Shown piece by piece: positions 45,149-54,398 of a stretch of 64,000 nucleotides of DNA; position 1 is the first letter of the stretch; the number at the start of each line of letters is the position of its first letter. The stretch comes from Bacteroides faecalis (GTDB lineage Bacteria > Bacteroidota > Bacteroidia > Bacteroidales > Bacteroidaceae): assembly GCF_003865075.1 (NCBI RefSeq), contig NZ_BHWB01000003.1, positions 1 through 64,000 on the forward strand, read 5' to 3'. The notes beneath the pieces were generated by a model, which searched no databases, was not told where the DNA came from, and saw only the letters and a program-made list of their open reading frames with translations. The position numbers and the translations under genes are program-made.

Positions 45149-47359
45149 TTAGTTAGCTTTTGTATCACGAACACATCGGATTAGAGCTCCATTGTGACGG
45201 AATTCACTGTCACTTATAAAGATTGAATTACTACCTGAATCTCCCGCAAATTTGGCTCGCATTGTATAACTCGGATATGTACTCTTATTCGGATTTTCGT
45301 CTATGTAGTTTGTAGCACTACTCGTCCAATACACAACTTCCGATCCACTGTAAATGATACCTGCCCCATTTTCTGTTGAGTTAATATATCCACTTAAAGG
45401 CATTTTTAAAATGTCTACTGGATTATTCCAGTTTTTTTCAAAGACATTTATATCTGTTAATTCATCCGTTTGGGTAGCTCGATAACGGGAGATAACTAAA
45501 ACATTTCTATATTTGTCACCATCACCAGGATTGTCTATTTGTTTAGTACCAGCCTGTTCAATATGCCATCTTAAATAATAGGCATCAGAAGCTCCTTTTT
45601 TCTTGAGTGCATATACTGTTCCTGTTTTTCCTACTGTTCCATTATTGTATCCTTTCTTTACTCCAATGTATTGTGTGTCATGACTATCTATTTCATTTTC
45701 AATTGTTTTGGAATAAGTATTACCTTTATGTATGTAGCCAGAATTATTCTGTAGCATGAACGAGATATCCCCACATTCTTCATTTCCCGGAAGGATTAAA
45801 AGATATTCGTCTTTAGTAGGGATACGCCATCCTTTGGGACAAGGTTGTTCACGTGTAGAAGTCCACGTCTTTATGGAGGTGCTATGACCAGTATCCCAAT
45901 CTCCCCACCAACTCCATGAAGAGTTATAATAGAAGTAAAAATTGAATTTCTTATCGTTGTCTGTAGGATTGATTGCTACCTTATTCTTATCATATGTACT
46001 TCCATCAGTCCAAGTCTCATTTGGGATGTAGTTTGTAGCTAATGCTTTATCAGTCATATGACCGGGTATAAATGGCAAAGGTCTAACATTTTCATTCGAC
46101 TTGTCTTTTCCATACGAATAAATCGATTCAATCCCCTGTTTATCTTTATATGTTTTAATATAATAAGGAATATTTCTTCCATATTGGTAATAGTACCCGC
46201 GACTATTTTCCCAAGCCTGTTCACTTGCTAACGGGTCTCCGCTAGTTGCCCCTAAATTCCTATCCATCCAAGTGATACCACCGACTGTCATTGAACCATT
46301 AACTTCATCCTCCTCTTTCAATTCTTCTTCCGGTATCCAATCATAAAGTCTTGGAACGATGGTTACTACCAGTGAACTCTTTGTGATAGTGATAACCATA
46401 TCATACTCGTGGTTACTTTCAAATGCAAATGGGACTTCTTTAGTTGTAGTACTACCGGCACCTTCTGCCATTATAGATGTTATCTTGATTGTTTTTATAG
46501 TTTCTTTACCTCCAATAGTTGTTGTTACAGTTACTTTAGTAGAATGATTCTCGATGTCACTGGTTGTTAAATTCTCTTTTTCTTTTCTTATGGGAAATAT
46601 TGTTGGAGTTACAGCTACCTTTTCATTCTTCACTGTTTCAGCTTCCGTAGTAACTATTTGTGTTCCACCTGTATAAACGGTACATGAATAATCTCTTTTG
46701 TCGGTATTCGATAAATCATATTTACCTGTCTGCATATTTAAAGAACCACTTCCGTAATCTGTTAGTGAGATACTATTTAGAATAACATTGGTATTTTGGT
46801 ATTCTGAGTTCTTCATTACATACAAATTTAACTTAGAAAGAGTATGTCCGAATAAAAGTTTGATAACACCGGAATTTTTGTAGCTTTGATTTTCTTTTTT
46901 TGCCCACATTACGTTTTTCAATGGGGTCAAATTGTTTTTATATTCTATATGACATGTTGGTACAGATTTTCCGTTTGGAATAATCTCTACCTCTTCGCTA
47001 GTACTGTTTGTTACCGCATAAAAATTCAGTGTTCTGCCATTGAATTTGTTAAATGTAATATCATCAATATATTCATGACTATCAGATTCCTTTCCTGTCA
47101 CAGGACCAGAACTGGCAGGATTTTTTAAGTAATTGTGTTCAAAATCGTTGTTGTCAGCGTTAATCGCATAAAGCTGATAAGTAGTTCCTTTTGAAAAAGT
47201 CTGCTCAGTACTCGCTGCACGAGTAAATGCCCCTTTATCAGAAGATAACAGGAAAGTACCATTACTACTGAGCTCTTGGTCGGTTGCATCGTCAGTACAT
47301 GAAGTGATTGCAAGTATCACTATTACTGACATTATACTGTATATTAGGCTCTTTTTCAT
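45149..47359 (-). CDS. Fimbrillin-like lipoprotein with C-terminal FISUMP domain
   Basis: I take MKKSLIYSIMSVIVILAITSC as the start (736 residues); the longer frame overlaps the upstream gene. The N-terminal half (about 25-380) is Mfa-like: 'LLSSDKGAFTRAASTEQTFSKGTTYQLYAI', 'NVMWAKKENQSY' and 'LLFGHTLSKLNLYV'. The C-terminal part is a FISUMP domain: 'GGITWMDRNLGATSGDPLAS', 'YYYQYGRNIPYY', 'EQPCPKGWRIPTKDEYL' and 'ALIRCVRD'. Pilus-tip adhesins of gut Bacteroidales often combine these two parts, so this is the best candidate for the adhesive tip. The ligand is unknown. Confidence 0.85.
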   Translation of the reverse strand: MKKSLIYSIMSVIVILAITSCTDDATDQELSSNGTFLLSSDKGAFTRAASTEQTFSKGTTYQLYAINADNNDFEHNYLKNPASSGPVTGKESDSHEYIDDITFNKFNGRTLNFYAVTNSTSEEVEIIPNGKSVPTCHIEYKNNLTPLKNVMWAKKENQSYKNSGVIKLLFGHTLSKLNLYVMKNSEYQNTNVILNSISLTDYGSGSLNMQTGKYDLSNTDKRDYSCTVYTGGTQIVTTEAETVKNEKVAVTPTIFPIRKEKENLTTSDIENHSTKVTVTTTIGGKETIKTIKITSIMAEGAGSTTTKEVPFAFESNHEYDMVITITKSSLVVTIVPRLYDWIPEEELKEEDEVNGSMTVGGITWMDRNLGATSGDPLASEQAWENSRGYYYQYGRNIPYYIKTYKDKQGIESIYSYGKDKSNENVRPLPFIPGHMTDKALATNYIPNETWTDGSTYDKNKVAINPTDNDKKFNFYFYYNSSWSWWGDWDTGHSTSIKTWTSTREQPCPKGWRIPTKDEYLLILPGNEECGDISFMLQNNSGYIHKGNTYSKTIENEIDSHDTQYIGVKKGYNNGTVGKTGTVYALKKKGASDAYYLRWHIEQAGTKQIDNPGDGDKYRNVLVISRYRATQTDELTDINVFEKNWNNPVDILKMPLSGYINSTENGAGIIYSGSEVVYWTSSATNYIDENPNKSTYPSYTMRAKFAGDSGSNSIFISDSEFRHNGALIRCVRDTKAN

Positions 47360-47385
47360 CTTTCTATCATTTTGATTGTTTGCTT

Positions 47386-48354
47386 TTACGGTTTTACTGG
47401 AACATAAATTAACCCTCCCTGTTCCCAGTTGTCCATTTGTCTGGCAATAAGCGTAAAAGAGTTTTGCTGGAATCGGATGCATACTTCGTATGCTTCGCCC
47501 GGTTGGGCATTTAGGACTTCAGTATTATTATCTTTTTCGTACAATTGAATTGGCTTTAAATCTTCGTTAATTTCTCTCTCAACAGTACTACTATTGGTTA
47601 GGAGAATTTCTGCTGTCAGGTGTAACAATTCTAATTTACCAGTATTAGTGGTAGGTAACATTAAGTAAGCTATACCTAGATCATCAGTATTCGTTCCAAC
47701 AATAATATCTTCATGTCTAAAAATTAAATCTGTTGTTGCTTGTCTATTCTCGTTTATTTTATATTTTTTCTGATTTGCATCCCAATTCCATTCTATTGGT
47801 AAATATTCATTTGGAATAGTAAGTTTAATATTTCTTACGTCACGGCTTCCTACCATTGTTTGGTCTCGTTGAACTTTGAAATATATCTTGGTTAAGGTAT
47901 GTTCAAAATTTATAGTTTCTTTGAATGGTGAGTTGCGGTTTCCTTTGATCGCTTTTTCGGCAGTACATACATCGGTGATACCTGACTTTTCTTCAGATAA
48001 CGTTAATGTCTGAAAACCGTTACTATCTTGCATATTTGCAGGAGAGAATCCTGTAGCATAAATTGTTGTGTTATCATTGGGATAAAGCTCTCCGGTATTG
48101 TATTTACTATCACTGTATTTATTTAAATCATCTATTTGAGTATTAAATAAATCATTTAGTGTTTTTTTCCAGAGTACTAAAGTACCGGAAGTAACTGATG
48201 AAACATCATTAAAAGAACTACGTGTAAAACGAACTTCAATCTGTCGCTCCTCGTTGGAGATGATTGACTCATCATCCAATATACTGTTACAACTACTTAA
48301 AATAGTTGTTGTAATGAACAGTAGGTTGAATATGATATATTTTATTTGTTTCAT
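47386..48354 (-). CDS. Fimbrillin family lipoprotein subunit
   Basis: The 322-residue lipoprotein starts MKQIKYIIFNLLFITTTILSSC. The fimbrillin-like core is 'TIYATGFSPANMQDSNGFQTLTL', 'INFEHTLTKIYFKVQRDQ' and 'DLGIAYLMLPTTNTGKLELLHLTAEIL'. The C-terminal strand is 'GEAYEVCIRFQQNSFTLIARQMDNWEQGG', with the W that ends many Mfa-type subunits. A minor or adaptor subunit is likely. Its 3' end lies 27 bases before the FISUMP subunit start. Confidence 0.78.
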   Translation of the reverse strand: MKQIKYIIFNLLFITTTILSSCNSILDDESIISNEERQIEVRFTRSSFNDVSSVTSGTLVLWKKTLNDLFNTQIDDLNKYSDSKYNTGELYPNDNTTIYATGFSPANMQDSNGFQTLTLSEEKSGITDVCTAEKAIKGNRNSPFKETINFEHTLTKIYFKVQRDQTMVGSRDVRNIKLTIPNEYLPIEWNWDANQKKYKINENRQATTDLIFRHEDIIVGTNTDDLGIAYLMLPTTNTGKLELLHLTAEILLTNSSTVEREINEDLKPIQLYEKDNNTEVLNAQPGEAYEVCIRFQQNSFTLIARQMDNWEQGGLIYVPVKP

Positions 48355-48368
48355 TTTTCTTTTCTCCT

Positions 48369-49709
48369 TTAATTATTGTTTCCTATTTCAACATCAATAG
48401 TAGTTTTTCCTTTGATAGTCCAAGAACGTATTATGGTATTCACTTCTATTGTCTTCTCTAATAACGGAGCAGTGAATGACGTTATGTTGATGATGTAATA
48501 ATTATTACGTACTATATTGGCTCTATCACTGAAAACCGGTGAATTTACAAATGCTTCGTAATATTGCCATCCGCCTGCATGAGTGGTAAAATCTTCGTTA
48601 TCAACAATCATATTATAGGTGCTCTTTAGATAATCAATTCCATTCTGTATACTACTGTAGCACATATATTTTGCATTATCCGGAGCTTTTTTGCAAGTAT
48701 AGAAAGTTCCATCTGTTAGTTTGTTATTTGCATTAGCCTCTGATAAGTTTTGGCTTCCATCAATATTTTTGGGAGTGAATTTGGCTGCTATTTTCAAATA
48801 AGTGGCTATCTCTTTGGCATGCGTCAAATCTTCTTGGTTTACGCTGAATGTATTTTCCAGGCAATAGAGACCTTCTGTATATTTATTTGCACCTTCTTGC
48901 ACTCTGTTTGCATCATATTTTACAGCAGTTTCTTCATTCTTTGGTTTATTGGTTGCGGAAAAGAAATCGCTAGCATCTGTTTTACTCATATTGAAGTTTG
49001 GATCTTCATTACTTGGTTTTGTAAAAGGGAAGAACTTTTTATTGGTTGTGTCCAAGACATAATGAACATTATCCAAACGTATATAACCATTATCTTGTAT
49101 CAACTTTACATATTTGTCATTATTTTCTTTAGTTGAACAAGTCAGTAATACTTTAGACACGACACGTGTCAGAGTGGCTTTAACTTTCGTTGTTTTCTCT
49201 GCCTCGATATTTATTGTTTTATTGCCATCTTCAGTTACAGCTTGCCCCGTCATTAGGAAATTGTTATCTGCAGTGATATCTGTAATATTACTTATTGTTA
49301 GTGCAGGATTATGATCTGTTGCTTCTTTTATCTTAGCGATCTGGGCATCAGACATATTCACTGCAACAAATATCTTTTTTTGACCCTTGCTTGTCTCTAT
49401 ATTGAAAATCAAACTCTTGTTTTGTAAGTTATCTCCTCTGACAGAATAATCCTGAATACCACTTCCATCAGCATTCATTATAAACAATGTGAGGTTACGA
49501 CATTCATTCTCGACATCTTTTCCTGTGAGTGTCGTTTCTTCGGCACGTGTACCTGTTTGGGGAGTACTAACAGATAATATTAGCTGAGCCTCTATTTGGG
49601 GCTGTTTCACATCTTGCTCTTCCATCTGCTCATCCTGTGAGCATCCGGATAAGCTGACAGCTGATACCAGCGCAAATAAAAGATAATATGTTAGTTTTAA
49701 AAGTCTCAT
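48369..49709 (-). CDS. Mfa1-type fimbrial minor subunit lipoprotein
   Basis: The 446-residue lipoprotein (signal ending LSGC, Cys23) resembles Mfa1-type pilins in the N-terminal domain ('AQLILSVSTPQTGTRAEE', 'ECRNLTLFIMNADGSG', 'IFVAVNMSDAQ') and in the C-terminal domain ('NSPVFSDRANIVRNNYYIINITSF', 'EVNTIIRSWTIKG'). The arginine in 'TGTRAEE' lies where gingipain-like processing exposes the donor groove in P. gingivalis. It is probably a shaft or adaptor subunit. It is 12 bases after the anchor gene. Confidence 0.82.
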   Translation of the reverse strand: MRLLKLTYYLLFALVSAVSLSGCSQDEQMEEQDVKQPQIEAQLILSVSTPQTGTRAEETTLTGKDVENECRNLTLFIMNADGSGIQDYSVRGDNLQNKSLIFNIETSKGQKKIFVAVNMSDAQIAKIKEATDHNPALTISNITDITADNNFLMTGQAVTEDGNKTINIEAEKTTKVKATLTRVVSKVLLTCSTKENNDKYVKLIQDNGYIRLDNVHYVLDTTNKKFFPFTKPSNEDPNFNMSKTDASDFFSATNKPKNEETAVKYDANRVQEGANKYTEGLYCLENTFSVNQEDLTHAKEIATYLKIAAKFTPKNIDGSQNLSEANANNKLTDGTFYTCKKAPDNAKYMCYSSIQNGIDYLKSTYNMIVDNEDFTTHAGGWQYYEAFVNSPVFSDRANIVRNNYYIINITSFTAPLLEKTIEVNTIIRSWTIKGKTTIDVEIGNNN

Positions 49710-49721
49710 TGTTCTTTTTAT

Positions 49722-50831
49722 TTAGAGTTCGAAATCATTAATGTTTATTACCCAATCGTTAATCTGAATGACTGTATTGATTAATGTCAGGTTCTCATCC
49801 ACAAAGAAAACCATGCCATAAGAGTCTTGGCGGTCCAAATATTCCTGAAGTGGCATATCTATGAAGTTCTGTTCTTTCAGTAATCCGAGGTAACGGATGA
49901 GGGCTCCATTAGGTAATAGTTCCGTTTGATTCTCTTTGTTGTATATCTTTAGTTTTGGATTTTGAGTTTCTACCAGTCTTGCTACACTGATTTCAGCTAC
50001 TGCTGCCGGATAAGTATTGGCTGCTTCGTTTTTGTCACTGAATGCTCTGGTTGTCACTCTATCTGTTTCTGTAACAAACGGCTGATAAGTGAGCAGGTTA
50101 TCCTCCATCAGGGAGTTGTCATAATTCATTTTTCCATTGTCATCGTAGATAGCGTATGTGAACATATCATCTTTGATAGCTCTTGCTGCCGGAATTTCTT
50201 TTTCTGGGTGTTGGTTTACTTGTGCTACAACGACACGTATATTGTTTGTGTTCTTCATTAATCCGATTGTTGTAACTTCTTCGCGAATACTATTTCCTGA
50301 GGCTGGTGTGGTATAAAGTACACTTTTCCCTTTGATGGCTTCACCATGCCATAATGGAGAAAGGTTTTTCTTTACAATATATTGGTCTTCTTCACCTTCT
50401 GCGGCGCGTGTGGCTGGATCGCGGAGTGTCAAAACGGTGAGGTCTGTTATTTCTGATTGTTTAGTCATCACAGGAACAGCGAACGATTCGTTATCAAGTC
50501 CTGCCCATGTGACAAGGTGGTATTTTTGCGGATCGATGTCTACGTCCATAGCGTAGCTTCCGTCTGCCAAGGGTTCACCCTGGTCTGTCTTTTGGTAAAC
50601 GAAGTTACCATCGTCATCAAAAGCATAAAGCGTGACTGACTTCACATTTTGTGCGAAAGCGTCTACTTTCTCCATATTGTAGTCATACTTGAACTTTACT
50701 CGGTATTTGATGTCACAATCGCCGTCCTCAAAATCGAGGACAGAATCACAAGATGCGATTGCACCAGCCAATACGATGAGTAGCACCAGTTTGCTTACTT
50801 TTTTCTGTATGTTAGTGAATATCCGTTTCAT
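49722..50831 (-). CDS. FimB/Mfa2 family fimbrial anchor subunit
   Basis: The 369-residue lipoprotein (signal ending AIASC) is a clear FimB/Mfa2 member: 'CDIKYRVKFKYDYNMEKVDAFAQNVKSVTLYAFDDDGNFVYQK', 'YHLVTWAGLD', 'LSPLWHGEA' and 'TYAIYDDNGKMNYDNSL'. The C-terminal strand is 'VIQINDWVININDFEL'. In P. gingivalis, Mfa2 and FimB fix the pilus base to the outer membrane and limit its length. It follows the major subunit gene after 119 bases that contain a terminator-like hairpin. Confidence 0.92.
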   Translation of the reverse strand: MKRIFTNIQKKVSKLVLLIVLAGAIASCDSVLDFEDGDCDIKYRVKFKYDYNMEKVDAFAQNVKSVTLYAFDDDGNFVYQKTDQGEPLADGSYAMDVDIDPQKYHLVTWAGLDNESFAVPVMTKQSEITDLTVLTLRDPATRAAEGEEDQYIVKKNLSPLWHGEAIKGKSVLYTTPASGNSIREEVTTIGLMKNTNNIRVVVAQVNQHPEKEIPAARAIKDDMFTYAIYDDNGKMNYDNSLMEDNLLTYQPFVTETDRVTTRAFSDKNEAANTYPAAVAEISVARLVETQNPKLKIYNKENQTELLPNGALIRYLGLLKEQNFIDMPLQEYLDRQDSYGMVFFVDENLTLINTVIQINDWVININDFEL

Positions 50832-50894
50832 GCCTTTAGGTTTTTTCTATTGAAATTCTTGTATTGCTTTGTTTGGCAATTTTTTTAAATTAAA

Positions 50895-50919
50895 GAGGGG
50901 AGGGAAGTCCCTTCCCCTC
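50895..50919 (-). terminator. Attenuator-like hairpin between major subunit and anchor genes
   Basis: On the minus strand GAGGGGA-A-GGG pairs with CCCTCCCCTC (10 bp, one bulge), followed by TTTAATTT. It lies 32 bases after the major subunit stop. Partial termination here would make the shaft subunit more abundant than the anchor and tip genes. Confidence 0.65.
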
Positions 50920-50950
50920 CTTTTATAAGTTTGTTTGTGTGGGATGCGAT

Positions 50951-52219
50951 TTAGAGATCAAATGCGTTAATGTTCACTGTCCAAGGTGTAATATCTACTG
51001 TTAAGTCAAGTAATGTAAACTTCTCGTCTGTTTTTGGAAGATTTGTTCCGATCTCTTTAATAGAACTTACAGAAAGATTATAGATGTTATTACGTACAAT
51101 CTCCGCTTTGTTTGATGCGTTGGTCTTTATTTGACCTACATAGTAGCATTCTCCATTTACATATTTCTTTAATCCGAATTTCTCAAGGCATTCTTTAATA
51201 GTGCTTGTCTCAGTCAAACCATTATAATTATAACCTCCTTCTTTCAAGTCATTTATACTTGTAAATAGTTTGTTGTCAGCAGTGATATAAACAGCTCCGT
51301 CTATTGTTACAACTTGGTTTTTTGCATCTTTTATGCTGATCAATCCTTTATAGATAATATTCGTTGTTGTTTGAAGATTTGTTCCGATTTTATTTTCCAT
51401 GCAATAGTTGGTAACTCCACTTGCATCGGTCGTTGCTTGGTATGCAAAGTCTGATGTTGAATCAAATGCTTTAAAGAGATTAATCTCTGATACAATACCA
51501 CCATTCATGATTGAAGTATTTTGTGCTAAACCTGCGTATGAGAAATCTGTTATATTTACGCTGATTTTATATCCTCTAGGATTATCATACTTGTTTGCAA
51601 CAGGATAGGCTGTTGTTTTATTTGTTTTTTCTACTAATTTAGCAGCTACACGACTAACTGGTACTGTTACTCCTTTAGTTTCTCCCTTTGTGAATTTTTC
51701 TACAATAGCTGTACCACTAGTATTACTCATTAAAAACTTATTTGCTGTTGCGATGTTGTTTTTTGTTAATGCGTCTATACCGTCAGCGAAAGCAACACTT
51801 GCTATTAAAGTGTTATACTGATCTGTTGCTGTTTCTTGTAGACTTCTCTTTAAAGCATCTGATGCATTTAAGAATACAAATATCTTTGCATCTCCAGATT
51901 CTACACCTATCTTTTCTTTTAACCATAACTTATTGTCAGTAGTTGAAAATTCATCTTTTACAAACGTATGTACACTTTTGCCACTCGCTTGTTCTATTAC
52001 AACAGTAGCATCAGTAAAATTGTCTTCGACAGAAGGTATTCCTACTTCTCTAACTCCTGAAGATGCAGTATTTGCAAATGCAATTCCAAATTGAAAACTA
52101 GCATCTTCTGTTCCAACGACGCCGTTATCACCATTATTGATAATCTCGTTATTTTCATTGCTACAAGATGCCATTGCAAATGCAGCGATACCTGCTAAAA
52201 ATAAATTTCTAAGTTTCAT
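50951..52219 (-). CDS. Mfa1-type major fimbrial subunit lipoprotein
   Basis: The 422-residue lipoprotein (MKLRNLFLAGIAAFAMASC) has the layout of the Mfa1/FimA shaft pilin. An N-terminal domain has 'DNFTDATVVIEQASGKSVHTF' and 'DAKIFVFLNASD'. The C-terminal domain has 'AEIVRNNIYNLSVSSIKEIG' and ends 'LTVDITPWTVNINAFDL'. Shaft subunits are lipidated, moved to the surface and cut by a trypsin-like protease, after which strand exchange polymerises them. The first arginine after the A1-like strand ('GVREVG') could be the cutting site; this is inference. It is the first gene of the operon, with a leader of about 310 bases. Confidence 0.88.
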   Translation of the reverse strand: MKLRNLFLAGIAAFAMASCSNENNEIINNGDNGVVGTEDASFQFGIAFANTASSGVREVGIPSVEDNFTDATVVIEQASGKSVHTFVKDEFSTTDNKLWLKEKIGVESGDAKIFVFLNASDALKRSLQETATDQYNTLIASVAFADGIDALTKNNIATANKFLMSNTSGTAIVEKFTKGETKGVTVPVSRVAAKLVEKTNKTTAYPVANKYDNPRGYKISVNITDFSYAGLAQNTSIMNGGIVSEINLFKAFDSTSDFAYQATTDASGVTNYCMENKIGTNLQTTTNIIYKGLISIKDAKNQVVTIDGAVYITADNKLFTSINDLKEGGYNYNGLTETSTIKECLEKFGLKKYVNGECYYVGQIKTNASNKAEIVRNNIYNLSVSSIKEIGTNLPKTDEKFTLLDLTVDITPWTVNINAFDL

Positions 52220-52354
52220 AATTGATATTTTTAAATGATAATTATTTGATTCTTTAGTTTATCTGTAATTCTTTTGTTTTTTCTTTTTTGGAGAGAATCA
52301 TTATTAAGAACCGGAATTGATAATAATGTGAGAGCTTGTTTCATTTGCGGGTTC

Positions 52355-52373
52355 AAGTTCCGGAGAGGAACTT
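52355..52373 (-). other. Leader hairpin of pilus operon
   Basis: AAGTTCC and GGAACTT pair over 7 bp with a 5-base loop, inside the leader about 135 bases before the major subunit start. A second short CTTCGGAAG palindrome adjoins it. Confidence 0.4.
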
Positions 52374-52538
52374 CGGAAGTCCTTATGTATAATTAAGGAA
52401 GAGAGTTGCTTCCGTGAAGTGGTTGTTTTTTCCTTTTCGATAGGCAATGTTTGTTTATTTGTTTTTTACTACTTATTATTTTATAATTGTTTTGTTCTCA
52501 ATCGTTTCGAGGAATTTGTATGTCCCTTATCTACATTG

Positions 52539-52546
52539 CAAAGATA
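52539..52546 (-). promoter_or_regulatory. -7 box of probable pilus promoter
   Basis: TATCTTTG on the minus strand. No good TTTG lies at the normal -33 position, so an activator may be needed. Transcription would start near 52533, giving a leader of about 310 bases. Confidence 0.45.
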
Positions 52547-53036
52547 TGGGGGATTTGTAGTTTTGAAGATTGGCATTTTTTTCAATTTTCAGGGTGGTTT
52601 CTGCAAACTTTTGATTTTACTATTTGGGATGGGTACTTTGTTCGTTTATTGAATAAAATAGCGTATATTATGAATGAATTACCCTCTTTGCTTATGATTT
52701 AACATAGGTATTTCTTCTTTGCTTTTTATCATTTGTTTTTGTTGAATCAGATGAATTTTTGATCTTCTTGTGAGAGTAAGAGGCTCATATGCTTCTTGAA
52801 TGATTTACAGATGTTTCTCTTTGGGGTTAATTTCTACAGAAATTCATGAGTCTCTTTGTATGAGCTATAAAGCACACTTATCATATCAGCTCATATATAA
52901 TGGTGAAATTCACTGACTTTATGAATAATTCATTTGTTATTAATAAATATTCTCCATCTCATTAATAACAAACTTTTTGTTCTTTAATACTTAACTTCTT
53001 TTCTTTTAATAGAGAAATCATTCTTTATTATAAGCT

Positions 53037-53128
53037 ATCTATAAATGGAAGTTGCGTTTACATAAACAGAAGTTGCATTTATATAAACGCAATCTTTATT
53101 TGTATAAACGCAACTTCCATTTATAGAT
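53037..53128. repeat. Palindromic array: perfect 24-bp inverted repeat with 21-bp-spaced cores
   Basis: A perfect 24-bp inverted repeat (53037-53060 and 53105-53128) encloses 44 bases. Within it three 12-base cores like [AG]TTTxxATAAAC begin at 53056, 53077 and 53098, an exact 21-bp step. The unit GAAGTTGC[GA]TTTA occurs twice forward and its complement twice reversed. The step of two DNA turns points to cooperative protein binding. Confidence 0.8.
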
Positions 53129-53393
53129 TGTAATTAATAAGAAGCAACTTTACTATTAAAGAAAGTAAAGTTGGTAATAGGGGGAGAAGCACTAATCTAT
53201 TAATACTTATGCTCATGACTTATAGTATAGCCGGAAATGGATATGGAAAACCTAACTCAGTAATAAACGGAAGATGGGAAGAGGATATTAAATTTGCAAC
53301 GGTGGCTGCATAAGTGTTAATGGGAAGTTTAACGAGTGACAATAAATAACTACTTTATTTTCTCTAAGAACAAAAGACACGATGAAATAAGCC

Positions 53394-54261
53394 TTATAAT
53401 TTCCTTATTTCTTCTATAGATATTCCTGTTGTTTTAGCTATGAAGTCGTCAGATATTTCGGTAGACTTTAAAGTACGGACAATTATTAGACATTCTTCTT
53501 CTCGTCCTTCTTCACAACCCACTTTAAGTCCTTCCTAGTGGCCTTCTTCTTTTACTGCATCCATTACGAATAGATATGCGTACGATACACATTCACGCTA
53601 TTTTGATAACGTTCGTGCTCCTCTTTGCTTAAAGAAGCTACATCGGCAGTTTCTTCTAATTTCTTGAAGACTGCCTTGTGTGCCTTGAAAGGTATCCGTT
53701 TCAGTGTCTCCATATTTTTTAATGTATAAATCCAATGTTCAAAATCATTATCACATTCATGCTCTTCTTTGCGGAAAAGTGGTAGCACGATGACTATTTT
53801 TCGCATCCTGTCGCTAAACAGTTCGCTTGTCTCACGGTCAGCAAGTATCACGTTCGTGCGTAATTTAACATTGTCGTTGATCAAAAAGTTCATAAAGAAC
53901 ACTCCGTATACTGCCTTTAAATTAAACTTCCATTTTGTTCCGGCTTGGCTTTGCCTTGTTGTGCTATTGTATTGGACAGATAGAATAAAGCACGTTTTTT
54001 TTATGTAACTGTGATTTCTTCTGCATTTTTACAATAATCTTTTCACCTGTATCAGTAGTATTGTAATAGATGTCGTAGATATAATTCCGCATCCCTCATC
54101 ATATTGCGGTAATTGCTTGTTGTTCAGAAAAGTAAGGTCTGTTATTACTCGCTCTCCTTTTAATAAATCATTTAAAAAGTCTATCAATAAGTCTTTTGAT
54201 ATCTCTTGGCCGAATATTTTTTTTATCCATAATCGGTAAACGGATTAATAAACCTTCCCAT
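53394..54261 (-). pseudogene. Decayed Rpn-family (PD-(D/E)XK) nuclease/transposase gene
   Basis: The start 'MGRFINPFTDYG' (54261) and 'KIFGQEISKDLLIDFLNDLLKGER' are the usual opening of Rpn-family proteins. The middle is seen at 53902-53564 ('RMRKIVIVLPLFRKEE', 'LSKEEHERYQNSVNVYRTH'). The end is 'MDAVKEEGH-stop-EGLKVG' then 'GISIEEIRKL' to 53394. The gene has a frameshift after DYG in a run of eight A, further breaks before the middle piece and an in-frame TAG near 53536. It lies between the pilus promoter region and the DUF3868 gene. Confidence 0.85.
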
Positions 54262-54300
54262 TTCTTACCTTCGTTGGAGTTGTTTGTGATACAGAGATGG

Positions 54301-54344
54301 TATAAATAAGCGCACTACCTGCGAAGGTCGTGCGCTTATTTATA
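54301..54344. terminator. Very stable hairpin after DUF3868 gene
   Basis: A perfect 15-bp stem (TATAAATAAGCGCAC with its complement) has an inner ACCT/AGGT stem closing a GCGA loop. It starts 55 bases after the DUF3868 stop and can end transcription on either strand. Confidence 0.8.
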
Positions 54345-54398
54345 CCCATCTTTGGGTTATATGAGGTTGGAGAACTAAATAATATTGTATTTAACTTT

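Larger units (their letters stand above)
52220..53393. other. Regulatory region upstream of pilus operon
   Basis: No gene is visible in this 1.17-kb stretch. It holds a leader hairpin (52355-52373), a -7 box (52539-52546), the palindromic 21-bp array (53037-53128), one lone AGTGACAA octamer (53335-53342) and AT-rich sequence. No invertase site pair flanking the promoter was seen. Confidence 0.6.

Noticed and set aside
53037..53128. Invertible pilus promoter
   Set aside because: The 44-bp centre contains no TAnnTTTG box and lies about 490 bp from the probable -7 box, and no invertase gene is adjacent; kept only as an unexplained array.
52220..53393. Missing regulator gene upstream of the pilus operon
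   Set aside because: Only short frames without motifs are open in this interval; no helix-turn-helix product could be supported.
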